This document shows positions 48,201 to 59,893 of a stretch of 64,000 bases of DNA, one piece after another. This DNA comes from Branchiostoma floridae. Lineage: Eukaryota > Chordata > Leptocardii > Amphioxiformes > Branchiostomatidae. Positions within the stretch are counted from its first letter, which is position 1; each line of letters opens with the position of its first letter. The stretch lies in the NCBI RefSeq assembly GCF_000003815.2, contig NC_049984.1:11961186-12025185 (forward strand), in the 5' to 3' direction. The notes under the pieces were generated by a model. The model ran no database searches and was not told the origin of the DNA. It saw only the letters and a list, made by a program, of their open reading frames with translations. The position numbers and the translations under genes are program-made.

Positions 48201-50872
48201 TGGATAGCTGAATGGCTGGGGTGCAGGGCCCTGTGCTGGGAGAGGGGGTGCAGGCATACCACCACCACCACTGCCCCCACTAGAACCCCCTGGCCCCTTC
48301 TTGTCATTGATGTCTATCAGCAGTAGGTCATCCGCTGACATGGGGATTTCTGCATCCTGAAGACATATACAAAATAAGCATTCACTACAAATATTAATGC
48401 TATACTTGCAGAAGAAAGCCTTATAATACTTCAGTTAGACAAGACAGTTTGTAACAAAACTTTTTACATACTTTGTTTGAATGTGTAAAACTGGAGCATG
48501 AAAACTCAAACATGACAACATGTATGACCTGGGAGCAAAAACTTATACCGTATCTCTTGAAATGTTTGACGTGGTTTTCTTTTTGGGGTGATCTACTGTG
48601 CTACAAAACTGTTTCAACCATGGACATCAAACACTGTTAAAACATCCTTTTTTCCTCCTAGCAAAATAAATAAAACTGCCACAAAAGCAACTGCATTTAC
48701 AGCATACAACTGTGAATATACTCACCATCATAACAGTAGGGTCAGGTTCAAACGGAACGTTGTTGGCCTTCGCAATCTCAATAAGATACCGTTCTACCAG
48801 GATACGGGGTGGGGCCTGCTCACTCATCTTGTGCATCAACTATAATAATCACACAACAGCAACAGTTATTGAATTCTTAAAGGTTTGACTTTTACAGGTT
48901 TGACTTTACTTCTATTCACATTCATAAACTATAAGTAAGATTATTTGACTGATGTTAACAATGTTGTTGTCTCCATAACTGAATATACTAGGACTTCAAA
49001 TTCAGAAAAATAAAACATTCAAAATAGTTTCTGTTTTAACAGTAAGTTTCAAATGGCAGTCCAATTGGTTAGACTTACCCTTTCGTTGACACTGGCAATC
49101 TCATTGTTACGACACAGCTTTCCAAACTCCTTGCCATACTTTGCACACAGTTGGTCAGACACCTGTAGGACAGCATTGAAAGAGTTATTGGTCTGTGCAA
49201 TGGAACTATTATTATGAAAGTTCTTGTGACAACACTATTGACTGTGCTAGTCTGCTACTTTTCTTCATACACACTTCTACTGTACCGTATGTACTCAACT
49301 ATTCTGTGTTTTCCTCATCAGCTTGCAATTGTTTTTGTCACTTACATGTATATGTGATCTCATTCTGACATTTTACACACCATGATAATTCTTTAGAACT
49401 ACAGTGATGAATACATTTAGGACATATTATTAACATGGACATCCTCACCACTTTCAATTCTTGTACTTCTGTGCTCATGCGAGGGGCTGCCCAAATCAGT
49501 GTAGACACTGCCTCCTGAAGTCCTTGTTCTACAGTTCTGAAAAAAATAGCATACATACATGTATTGTAAGCAAACTTAACAACGCCTAATTTGTACCTGG
49601 ATTTAGTGAAAAGCAAAGCCAGTCTTCAGAACTTAACATGATACGTGGCAGCTGCCTTTATTAATCTAGTGTAGAATGCTGACAGTACAACCCCATACAG
49701 ATCTCCCTCATGGTGACAACAGTAATTAGTTTTGTAACTTAAACGTCAATATCAACATAATCAAGCAATGTCACACAGTTCAAAGCAGTTGGCACAGCCT
49801 GTTCTAAAACTTTGCTCCCCAAAAGAAAGGAGTGCCAGGTCAAGATTCATACAGCTGCTGTGAAACCACATTGTCCTGAATACTTACTTCATGCTCTCGA
49901 TAAGGCCGAATCGGGCAAGAAGCAGATCACAGTACATCTCGATCAACTCCATGGCCTCGACTAGGTAATCTTCTCGGATAATGTGCTCCACCTGGTGACA
50001 GGTAAGTGAATGACATGTCACTAATTCATGCATAAATCTACTAATAAAATAATTTGTCAAGTACATGTATTTATTTAGAGTCTTAAAAGATAAACTATTT
50101 TCACAGTTTTCTACAGTTTGTTTCAACAAAATCATTAAAAGTACATATACATTGATGATACCAGTGAAGGTAACCTAGAACTTCTTAAACTAACACAAAT
50201 ATTCCATGCTTGAGAAAAGACGGCATTTCGATAAATCTTCATAGTCTTTAACCCCTAATCCAGCACTGGATATTGCCGCAGATAGGTCCAGATGGAGAAC
50301 GCACCTTATGTAGCTTCAAGGACCACTAGGCCCAGAAGATGATCGAGTAAGTGAAAATGAGTCCATGATCATCAACTCACCCTTATCCTGGCTCTTTCAT
50401 CTTTCCCATTGGCCAGGTACTCAGCTATCTCCTTGCGGGCCTTCTGTGCAAGTTCAGCTGATTGGATAAAAAGAAAAAGCATTACTTAAAAATAAAGAAA
50501 GACAATAACAATCTATCCTTCTGAACAATATAAAACTGATTCCTCTCCAAATATCCAAAGTGTGTGAACATGCTATTTGGGTCTCCTATCAGTTGTCTCA
50601 ATTAAAGGCAGGTCTCTTTAACCTCCTTGGTCCACCCCAGTTCCCTCAGTCATCTTCCTGCAGCAGCATACCAATACTCTGAACTTGTGAAATACCATCT
50701 CCCCCTTGCACGTGCAGATGCATTTGGTCTCTGTATTATAGAGACTAACTGTACAGTTGTAACATATATGGAAAAGATACTTGCTTTTCTTTTTCTCCAA
50801 CAGCTTCAGGCGATTGATGGACAACCGGAGGTTTGTCTTCAGCTTGTTTCCTCTGAATCCACCGCCAAACAT
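45294..50872 (-). CDS. IST1: IST1 ESCRT-III-associated factor (10 coding exons, 390 aa)
   Basis: ESCRT-III-like protein that binds CHMP1 and recruits VPS4 and other MIT-domain proteins for membrane scission in endosomal sorting and cytokinesis. Exons 5' to 3': 50785-50872, 50381-50457, 49888-49991, 49449-49536, 49079-49162, 48726-48839, 48192-48356, 47263-47364, 45927-45992, 45294-45578; 1173 nt in phase. The IST1 domain shows NLRLSINRLKLLEKK, ELAQKARKEIAEYL, VEHIIREDYLVEAME, YCDLLLARFGLI, EAVSTLIWAAPRM and PRILVERYLIEIAK. A Pro/Gly/Gln-rich linker follows, and the C-terminus DFDDLTRRFEELKNKK is the MIT-interacting motif. The first coding intron has a GC donor (A|GCAAGT); no GT donor nearby keeps the frame. 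A minus-strand donor CAG|GTGAGT at 51608-51616 and an acceptor at 50877-50878 indicate a 5' UTR intron. Confidence 0.96.
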
Positions 50873-51613
50873 TGTGCTGTAATGACACACAGGTCAGAAA
50901 AAGGTTGTTAACATTACTTGGGACTAGCAGAACATTTAATAAATGTAAATGTTATTTATCAAACTGTCTTAAATCATGTGTGAATGAGTCTGTGATCAAG
51001 TAGCTCTTGGTGGATACCCACATCCTATATCATTATTCGTAATCATTTGTTCATTGCCAAGATTGTCATTGCTCTACAAGTCTACAGTAACTGTCATATA
51101 TAACATATACATGTACATAATTTGACAAACCACCATAAAGCTTTCATACAAACATCCTCCGTGCAAACATCAACAAAAACCGAACTGCAAAGCAACATAC
51201 CGCAACCTATCTGTACCTAAAACTTACACCAATGATATTTTCATAAACCAATATGCAATTTCATACAATATGAATTTTTCATACACCAATATTTTCATGC
51301 ACCAATGATATTTTTCATACACCAATGATATTTTCCAGCTTTAGGGGTAGCTAATGCAGTACAGGTACAGGCACCAGGTACGGTTGTCACTGCTGATCAG
51401 AAAGCCCGTGATGTTATGACTCATGATCAGCTGAACTTAGCTTCCAAAGCAAGCAAAAATTCCAAAGGACAAAATGAAACCAGCAACACATAGTGAACTG
51501 TTCCTCTCTGTGGCAGCACCTTACCTTTATTCCCTGGTTCCTCTAAATTTCAAAGGAGCAATGCAACCTCACCAATTGTTCCTAGCAAATTCAGCTATAC
51601 TGTAAAACTCACC

Positions 51614-51943
51614 TGTTTCTCTGTTTTTATACTGCACTTCTGTAACTCCTGAGTCTATTTCCGGTTTCCGTTCTGCGCATGCGCCAATGGCGCAGTCAGC
51701 ATCACATGAGTCACGTGACTCTGACGTCATTTGCTTTATTTGGCAACAGACTGGTCTCATACCACCGTTCGGCAAATTATTTCAAAAATGGCGGTGTTTG
51801 TGTCGTGTCACGAATGACGCAGACAGACGCTGACGTTTCCTTTGCCAACAGAGTCACTTCGTATGCTGTCATCGGTCGTGGAGAAGGAAGTGAAAGTTTA
51901 GTCTCAGGGACAGTGAGCTCGCGCGAGTTTGGCTGTGGGAAAG
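51614..51943. promoter_or_regulatory. bidirectional IST1/BLZF1 promoter with NRF1, CCAAT, CLEAR and CRE motifs
   Basis: Within 60 bp lie GCGCATGCGC (51675-51684, NRF1 palindrome), GCCAATGG (51683-51690, CCAAT), AGTCACGTGACT (51709-51720, a 12-bp palindrome containing the TFEB/MiT CLEAR consensus GTCACGTGAC) and TGACGTCA (51722-51729, perfect CRE). AAAATGGCGG near 51786 resembles YY1. The region is CpG-rich relative to its surroundings and has no TATA box. Motif identity is seen in the sequence; factor use is inferred. Confidence 0.75.
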
Positions 51944-53341
51944 ATGGATTCGGCACCGTTTGCGTTTGTGAAGCCGCAGGCTCATTCATCCAAGAACAAC
52001 AAGAAGCCAAGGGCACACGGTGGGGGGAAAGACTCCACTCTCAACGCCATGAGACGGTCTCAGCTAAGCAGAACCAGGAGCGAGACGAGGATTTTAGGCC
52101 AAGTTCAGGGGTTTCAGAAGCCGAAACTGAACGATTTTCCCCTCAGTAGTGCCAAAATTACCCAGTTTAAAGCCATGGAAGAACGTGGAAGTGGAGCTGC
52201 TCAGCAAGGTACACTGTCTGCACAGCAGAAAGCCAAACCTCCACAGGCCAGTGCTGATCATCACTTTCAGATAGAGCCACACCTAAACCATCGAGCATCT
52301 TCTTATCATGATTTCAGCTACTCTACCCCATCACAAGATACACATGATCTTCAGATGCGCATTCGCCCTATGCCGAACTCCATGTTTTCAACCCAACACT
52401 CCACTGTTGTATCTGTTCCCGATGACTTCAACAATCCTCCGATAGACTTCACCATAGCCAGATCAGCTATGCCATCTGTGCCTTTGAATACAGCCATAGC
52501 CATACCAACAGTACAGAGTAGCAGCATCGGCGTACAGTGCACTGACAATGAAGAACCTTTGCCATCAGAAATGTCTGGGAACCTGGCCTCCGAGATGAAC
52601 AGAAGTACTTCGGAAGTCGAGCTTGGAATACAAAGCGAAGTGAACAAGGAGCTGAAGAAGTTGCTCGTCGCATCAGTGGGGAGCGACTTGCAGTATCAAT
52701 TTGAGAGGATGGCCAGGGAAAAGGCACAGCTGTCGGTGGACTATGACAACGTTGTACAGCAGCATGCGGACCTGTCGGAGGAGGTGGAAAGGCTGTCCAT
52801 CCAGTGTGACGTGTGGAGGAGCAAGTTCTTGGGGAGCAGGACCCAGGTCAGCCAGCTGATCGACCTGAGGAACGCCATCTACCAACAGTTTGGAAAAGCG
52901 CAGGAAGCCATCGACGACATGATGCAGGAGAGAGTGCCCATCAGGAAGGAGATGGTGGAGACATACAGGCTACTGGATCAACTGGTGAAGGCTCTACGAT
53001 GGGGAAAGCCACAACCACTCCAGCAGGCTGCAAACCCCAGGAACATGAAGGAGCTTGTTCAAGCCAATCACAGGCTGGTGTCAGCTGTATCTGCACAACT
53101 GCTGGGGAACATTAAGCCAATGAACTCCGCAAACCAAGAAACAGTGGAAAGTGGCATTGGTCTGACTAATGCAGAGGCTGCTGCGGCACAGGTGCTGAAT
53201 ATGAGCTTTGACCTCCAGTTGCCTAGCCCAGAAACAACTCCGGTTGGGAAGATGAGTGGTCGCTTCCATCCACAGCATAAGTATGAAGAGGTCACTGTGA
53301 ACTGTTGCAACAGGTGCAAGGGGGAAATCAAAGTTGTCTAA
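51944..53341 (+). CDS. BLZF1: Golgin-45 (BLZF1), intronless, 465 aa
   Basis: Golgi matrix coiled-coil protein that in vertebrates binds GRASP55 and RAB2 and supports cisternal structure and transport. One uninterrupted frame from ATG 51944 (MDSAPFAFVKPQ) to TAA 53341; the only in-frame initiator-like codon just upstream is a TTG at 51929. The N-terminal half is Ser/Pro/Gln-rich and poorly conserved. The conserved core begins EVNKELKKLLVASVG, DLQYQFERMAREKAQL and ERLSIQCDVWRSKFLGSR, a coiled coil nearly identical to the vertebrate protein. The C-terminus GRFHPQHKYEEVTVNCC with NRCKGEIKVV matches the Cys-rich zinc-binding end and the hydrophobic C-terminal residue used for GRASP binding. The vertebrate gene is multi-exonic; this one has no intron in its CDS. 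It is head to head with IST1. Confidence 0.93.
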   Translation: MDSAPFAFVKPQAHSSKNNKKPRAHGGGKDSTLNAMRRSQLSRTRSETRILGQVQGFQKPKLNDFPLSSAKITQFKAMEERGSGAAQQGTLSAQQKAKPPQASADHHFQIEPHLNHRASSYHDFSYSTPSQDTHDLQMRIRPMPNSMFSTQHSTVVSVPDDFNNPPIDFTIARSAMPSVPLNTAIAIPTVQSSSIGVQCTDNEEPLPSEMSGNLASEMNRSTSEVELGIQSEVNKELKKLLVASVGSDLQYQFERMAREKAQLSVDYDNVVQQHADLSEEVERLSIQCDVWRSKFLGSRTQVSQLIDLRNAIYQQFGKAQEAIDDMMQERVPIRKEMVETYRLLDQLVKALRWGKPQPLQQAANPRNMKELVQANHRLVSAVSAQLLGNIKPMNSANQETVESGIGLTNAEAAAAQVLNMSFDLQLPSPETTPVGKMSGRFHPQHKYEEVTVNCCNRCKGEIKVV

Positions 53342-53559
53342 GTCATATTCAGAAGTTTGTCAGTTTGTGTTATTAGTAATGTTACATTTACATAGGGCAG
53401 TTGGTAGATTTGCTAAGGTAACAACAATAAGTACCATGTGCTGCAAAAGAATTAGCTTTCATTTATTGTATGGTAAGCTGTGAACTGGAAGTTCTCTTGA
53501 CTGCTTCTGTTTGTATTTACCTGCATGTATGCAGGTATGGTTTTGATGCTGGTGGGAAC

Positions 53560-54180
53560 TTTTCGGTAGCCGGGGATGTAGGGCGCTGTATCTCGTGAAC
53601 GGATGGTGCGAGCACGACGATTTTTGGTACGTGGGTTGGGGATGGTAGCCTGACACTCAGGTGTGATTTTGGGCCTCCTGGCGCTTGACCTTGACATTGA
53701 AGGTGGCATTTTTTGTGTTTTTGGGGCACTTTTGGCGCTGTGTGTCCGGAACGATACGCGCGATTGCAACGATTTTTGGTGCATGGGTGGGGGGTTGTTG
53801 CCTGTTGCCTAGGATTGACTTTGGGCCTTGTCGCGTTTGAACTTGACCCGGCAGGTCGAATTTTGTGTCCGGGAGGGGTGTTTCCGGAGTTATATCTTCT
53901 GAACGGCTGGTGTTGGCGCAATGATATTTGGCACATGTGTCGGCGGTGGCTGAATAATGCTCAATTTTGATTTTGGCGCCCTTGGTGCTTGAACTTGACA
54001 TTTTAGGTTACCTTTTGTGCGGGCACGGGGCGTGCGCTGTATCTCCGGAACGCAAGGTGCCATTGTGTTGCCATTTGGTACGTGAGTTGTTTGTGGTGTC
54101 CTGGTGGTCAGGTTTGATTTTGGGCCTCCTAGTGCTTGAACTTGATACTGTATAGGTTGACCCTGTTTTAGTGTGGTTGG
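53560..54180 (+). repeat. degenerate tandem repeat, about 150-bp unit, four copies
   Basis: Each unit contains an ACGATTTTTGGTACGTGGGT-like block preceded by a TATCTCGTGAACGG-like block and followed by GATTTTGGGCCTCCTGG and a GCTTGAACTTGACAT-like end. Anchor blocks lie near 53590, 53745, 53893 and 54042. Copies differ at roughly a quarter to a third of positions, so the array is old. It lies just past BLZF1 and could be partly in its 3' UTR. Confidence 0.75.
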
Positions 54181-54386
54181 GGCATCCTCCCAATATCTGC
54201 TTGGTTTTAAAAACAGATTATGGTTGGGTGTAGAACCATCATCTGGCCTGGGCCACCTTCAATGTATCAGGTTACTTAGTGGCACTGACAGTTTGCCAGA
54301 TGACGGGAGTGTACAAGAATATATATCTGTTGGTCAGGTATAATTGAAGTTTGCTTATTACTCTTTGTGGTGTTTCTAGAGCTGTA

Positions 54387-55860
54387 CTCTCATGTCCCTA
54401 ATAAACGTACCGGGACGTTTATTTTTTTCCCAAGAAAATTCCACCCGGTACGTTCTTATTTGGGACGGTACGTTTATTATTTTTTTTAAAATTGGGGCTT
54501 TGCTAACCAGGGACAACCGCATAATAAAAAGTTTGGGGTTTTCTGTCCATATGTCCGCGGTATTTTTGCTCAAAATTCACTATTTTTGGCCGAAGCGGCT
54601 CGGATTTCCCCTCCACTGTGACCCAAACATCCTAGCGATTATGTAAAATATCGGTCGATTTCACTATGAATGTACAAAATAAATGTTATTATTGTGAAAA
54701 TAAGCCGCCACACTGACGTTTTGAAGCACAATTTTTTATATAAACAACTTTTACAGTCTCTATTTACATCGTAAATGAACACACTGATCACATAATTTTA
54801 GCATGTAGCGGTACAGTATATTTCCGACCATGTGGTTCCATGCGCTATCGGCAGCGTCAACGAGGCGGACGAATAATTCCTTCACATAAGAAACAACAAT
54901 TAGAACCTTCTTTCCCTTGTAATGTGAGTTTTGGGGCCGCAAATTCACCAAAAACAGCAGAAATCCGTCCGTAAAAACAGCTTTAAACTTGAAGAAAAAG
55001 ACCAAAACTGATCCAACATGGCTGCCAGGAATAACACGCACTGACAGTAAAGCTAGCACCCTGTTGGGAGCCATGCAGATTCGAATCACTAAAATGAGGC
55101 CGTAAACGGGTGAAAATGATTTTATTTCGGTGTAATGATGGGCACAAAATGTCATATATATTTTCAGGATGTTGAATTTCAGAAATAATCATAAAATTTT
55201 CTAATTTTAGCGGTTTCTAGTGTCAAAATATAATCTGTAACATATTTAGTATTTGTGGCCTGAATGCTGGGCTACTTCACAGACGAGCTCTCACAAAAAC
55301 TTTGTGAACAGTTTGTGTCCATTTTGGGAGTGTTGATGTGTGTTTTAATTGGTGGTTATGTCTAAAACATATATGGTTGAGTACTTGGAGCTATATTTAT
55401 AATGATTTTATTGATATGCCAGTAATTTTAAGTAATGTACAAAAATATTTATTGATTACTTGCTTCAAGTTCTGAGTAGAAAATTCATGTATCATGTAAA
55501 TTTTCACTTGTTGAATTTGAAAGCACTGTTGGCCCCCCGGTTAGGAGTCTGTATACCTTTCATTAGAAAATGGAGAAAATATTATAATTTGAACAAGATA
55601 TCTATAGTTATTCAATATTCATTATTCATACAGCTATATTTAACTGATTTGGTAATCATGCAGGTATAAGTAAATAAAAATAACCTACCTGCTTATTATC
55701 TTCTTTCCCTTGAACAGAAGTAGCATGGACATAGTCTACATGTCAATTTGGTCATTTTCCGGGGGGTATGTTTATTCCGGGGGGTATGTTTATTAGATTT
55801 TGAAGATTTGTCCGGGGGGTATGTTTATTCCGGAAGGTATGTTTATTAGGGACATGAGAG
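54387..55860. mobile_element. 1474-bp TIR DNA transposon with TA target duplication, probably non-autonomous
   Basis: The ends are CTCTCATGTCCCTAATAAAC on the left and its exact reverse complement on the right, extending to about 25 bp with one mismatch. TA abuts both ends (54385-54386, 55861-55862). Subterminal repeats of GGTACGTTTATT (left) and four copies of GGTATGTTTATT (right, 55766-55850) add further inverted structure. TA duplication and such TIRs suit the Tc1/mariner/pogo superfamily. The longest internal frames do not resemble a transposase. Confidence 0.85.
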
Positions 55861-55862
55861 TA

Positions 55863-57806
55863 TAGTACTGAGTTTTAAGTTCCGGTACAAGTTCCTTTAC
55901 CCTGTTGGCAATCATGGTTGAACTTGAACTTAAACAGAAGAAGATGCAATTTTCTAATGTGGAGGAGAACTGTATAGAGTGTGGGCATAAGAGAAAGGTA
56001 TGTGTATGATTTGTCCTGTGTTTCTTTTTGTTTCTTTGGTAATGCCATTTCCATACTGTATACATGTAATTTGTTGTTTTGGGCTAGTCATATTCGCTTG
56101 GTTTTTGGGCCTGCTTAATCTATGGTACAGGCAGGGTTAAGTGGTGGAGGCTTAGCTTTGTTCTGTTTTAAATTCAGTATCGTTTGTTGCATTTTGTCGC
56201 GGCAAATATATGATGAAATTCCCCTTCTAAGCAACTGCTCATTGGTTTGCGGGGATGTTTGCTGGGTGTTTGCTTTGACTACAACAGCTTCTGAACTTTT
56301 CAAAGCTTCCATTGCCAGCAGCTTGCCATCTATAAATGGGATTGACAAGGACATTTTTCATAGTAAATTATGCTGTTAAATTTGGCTTAGATACTACAGG
56401 AGATTTAGGTTTGGGTTGGATGGATTGAATGAAAATATCATACCACCCTGGGGACTAACTGTTGCTGCTGCATGGGGGCTACCACTATTCATGTTGTCTA
56501 ATGTCTATGGAACTACAGATAAAAGTATCATTGGTCAAATTATGCGAGTAACATTCCGATGTCAAGTGAATAACACCCCAGAAATAAATCTTTAATGAAT
56601 ATCATTGGAAGAACACAAACCAAGGAGACTTAGCAGCTGCATTAGGTCAGTACATTGAAATAGGAAGATATTAGTATATCATGTGACAGAGTAACTACAT
56701 GTGCATGGGCCATCTGAGACAAAAAAAGGTAGCGTCTCAACAACTTCAAAGTACTGTGGTTGGTTACATACTTAAGAAATCCAAAATAAGTAATGTTCAT
56801 CCCTGTCCAAACTTACAAATTCAGAAAATGGAATTTCAGAGTCAGACTTTTGCATGGTGCACAACCAACACAGTAAAAAGCTCATTTTTCCAACCACGTA
56901 CCACAGACAAAAAGGCAAAAATACACAATAGGTCTACAGAAACCCAATACATTTCATGCAGGCCTGAGGTCTACGAACTCTTGTTATTAAAGGGAATTTG
57001 GCCATGTTTTTCAGTATTAAGGGAAATATGCAATATGTGACATCAAGGATGTTATATAACATCCTTGGTGACATGTACCAGTATTTTGTTTTTTTTTATT
57101 GTTGGTCTCTTGATTAAGTACCATTAACTTTTTGTTACTGTTATTGTTAATGAAATGGTCGAATTATACAAATGTAGACCAAGTATCAACATGTGATATG
57201 AATTGCATTTGACAGCCATTGAATATTGATGTTTATGGCCCACCTCTTCCTCCCTCTTGCAAACTGAGGAATACAATACAGCATTCTCTGTTCATTGTGC
57301 CTGTGTTCGTAGTCAATTATTTGTCATGTGCGTTATATTTAAGTTCATAACCCTTTGTAACTACTACAAGGAGTAATTTGTTTATTACTTTCACCTTGTG
57401 TACCTGTCTATGAAAAGCATAACACGCAAAGCTGAGTGGGTAGGGGTTGGAAAAACAGGTAGAGTTTGATAATGGGCCTCCTAATGTTCTACTTCAGTAC
57501 TGCAGCAAAATATCTGGCTTATATAATATGGGATCATGTTCTGAACATGCAAGGGTTCTGATTTTTTAATACATGTACCCACTAGTACATGTAGCTCTTA
57601 GATGATCTTATAAGCCTCGAGTTGCTTGTTAGGCTGTATTGGCTTTGGTCCCCTAGCAGCTTTTTTAAAACTGCAGACTTTTTCATCTCAACCTTAACAG
57701 TCCTACACTTGAGATCCTGGGACAATTTGAACCAATCAATCACGGGCAAGCCAGAAAATTCAATCACTTCCTGATCATTTTCTTCTTGGGAAATGCTACC
57801 CCTATG
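55863..57806. other. no gene recognised
   Basis: About 1.9 kb between two transposable elements. A short frame at 55913-55998 (VELELKQKKMQFS, then ENCIECGHKRK) ends at a GTATGT that looks like a splice donor, but no partner exon or family was recognised. Remaining sequence is AT-rich with no clear structure. Confidence 0.5.
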
Positions 57807-57811
57807 CCCAC

Positions 57812-58017
57812 TGTTATGAGCCGGTGGTAAGGCTATTTAAGAATTGCAAATAACAGCCGCACACTGGACATTTTTGAGGAGCACATGGTTTATTGTGTCC
57901 TTTCTCCAGGATTCTAGCACCAGAATGAGGTCACAGGAGGTTACAGGACTAATCTACTTCTAAAATAGGGGGGGTTTGGGTAGGAGAGATCACATAGTTC
58001 GCAGTGTGTTCATAACA
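57812..58017 (-). repeat. 3' LTR of the TRIM-like element
   Basis: 206-bp terminal repeat, the downstream LTR in the element's own minus orientation. A purine-rich tract abuts its inner edge at 58018-58028. Confidence 0.9.
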
Positions 58018-59893
58018 TTCCTCCCCTTACCGGAGAAGATTGACAAGTCAATCTGAATAATCATAAAATTATGAAAACACTGGGTAGGCTACTTAAGTTA
58101 CATTACGGGTATTATACGGGAGCTACAAAAATAAAGAATGTTGACACTTCTGTCCTAGAACATTGAAAACTATGAATAAAGAATGTTGACACTTCTGTCC
58201 TAGAACATTGAAAACTATGAATATTCTGAGAAGATAATGATAGCAGAACTGACTGTTACAATATTAAGCATATAGATATGGGGATATGGAAACATAAAAA
58301 TAGGAAAACAGATCTAATTTGTACATGTATAGCAGTGAGTTGAACTTCAGAAGACAAACCCTATAGCTCAACATAAAGAGAACCAGTTGAATGCCTGACA
58401 AACTGATCGTACAACCTACACGTATACATGGTTGAAAAACATATAAGTTGTTTGGCTGTTGCAAATATCAATCATATACAGATATGGAAATATGGAAAGA
58501 TACAAAATCTATATGGAAACAGATCTGGCTCGCATAGCAGTAAGTTGTACTTCACAAACAAACCCTGGCTAAACAGGAAAGAGAACCAGCTGAATGTTTG
58601 ACACACTGAGGCACAAACTACATGCATACGTTGTTGACGACAGTGAAGTTTGTTGCAAAAATTAAAGGGAACAGATATTGTAATGCAATGTATAATATGC
58701 TTCAGAAACAGACCCTGGCTGACATTAAAGAGAAAACCAGCTGAATGCTTGGCACCTGATGCACTATCTACATGCATACATTGTTGAAACACATAAAAGT
58801 CACAATTTTGTACTGGTTAAGTAAGCCTTACAATTCGGTAAACAGAGAAGTGTGAGGAATGTACAATACACCACTGGGAATAGCTTAGAAGTTGTTTTTC
58901 TCTGGGCCCTTTGTTATTGGGGTGGCCCACCCAAGGCTAGCATAATGGCTACCACATGTGCTGGAGCAAGACTGGGCATGTCTTGTGTCCACGTGGCATG
59001 TGGGTTGAAAAGGAATTCAGAATAAATGTGCAAATAAAGCAAAGATCGAAGCAATACAAATCAAAACTGGGGTGTAAATCTTACTGGATACTGTAGAAGT
59101 CAGTCAATGTTTGAAATGTCCCTGCGACAGTTCGGTAAATCCTTTGTGTGGTTTTGCTGGCTGGATATGTGTTGAATTTTTCTGGGGAGTCCACAGCATG
59201 CACGATGAAAGATTCCAGAACGTTCCTTCGCTTCTGTTCTACCCGACGACTGGAAGCTTGCTTTACCGCTCCAGGAGTAGACTCTAAGACCTGAACACAT
59301 GCCTGCTTTCTCTCCCTCCATAAGAATTACCCGCACGGGAAATGTAACAGCAGAAGTTCACTTTCTAAAGGCTTCTCTCTTGAGATGGGATTGACCTTCG
59401 GTGCCACCCGGACTTTAGAAGTTCACGTTCTAAAGGCTTCTCTCTTGAGATGGGATTGACCTTCGGTGCCACCCGGACTTTAGAAGCAATCAAGCTGAAC
59501 GCCCCGCTCTGACGGCAAAATGGAAGACTGGAAATACAGTGCTGTGTTGAAAGAAGGAGCCTGGCTCTACAAGATGGAGTTCGGAGCTCACTTCTCAGCC
59601 GTTCTGACAGTAGAGTTTTCCGCCAGGGTACAGTTCATTCCCTCTTCCTCGTTTTTAAACGCTGGTACTCCTAGTTGACTGCATCCAGTAAATGTAGGGT
59701 ATAATACTGCTGGAGGTTTGTCCATGGAGTATAGTGACAGAGTGTTCCAATCGATCTCGCCCTCCCACTGCGGCGTAGCATATGGTGGAAGAGTCTCAGC
59801 TCTGCTGTAAGTTTTGGAGCGTTGGATACAGTTCTGTTCCTCTATACCGTGCTGACTGTCATCACAATTCCTCTCCGTGTCCGTGACGCCATT

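Noticed and set aside
50785-50872. Extending IST1 exon 1 to the nearby GT (CAA|GTATCT)
   Set aside because: Joining that donor to the only good acceptor creates an immediate stop; the GC donor restores the conserved sequence.
51929-51943. Upstream TTG start for Golgin-45
   Set aside because: An ATG lies only 15 bp downstream at 51944; there is no reason to prefer a non-ATG start.
54760-55155. 131-codon minus-strand frame inside the TIR element
   Set aside because: No transposase motif (DDE/DDD, helix-turn-helix) is visible and the composition looks random.
55913-55998. Possible extra exon with a GT donor
   Set aside because: No acceptor-joined partner exon or protein family was recognised; it may be UTR or chance.
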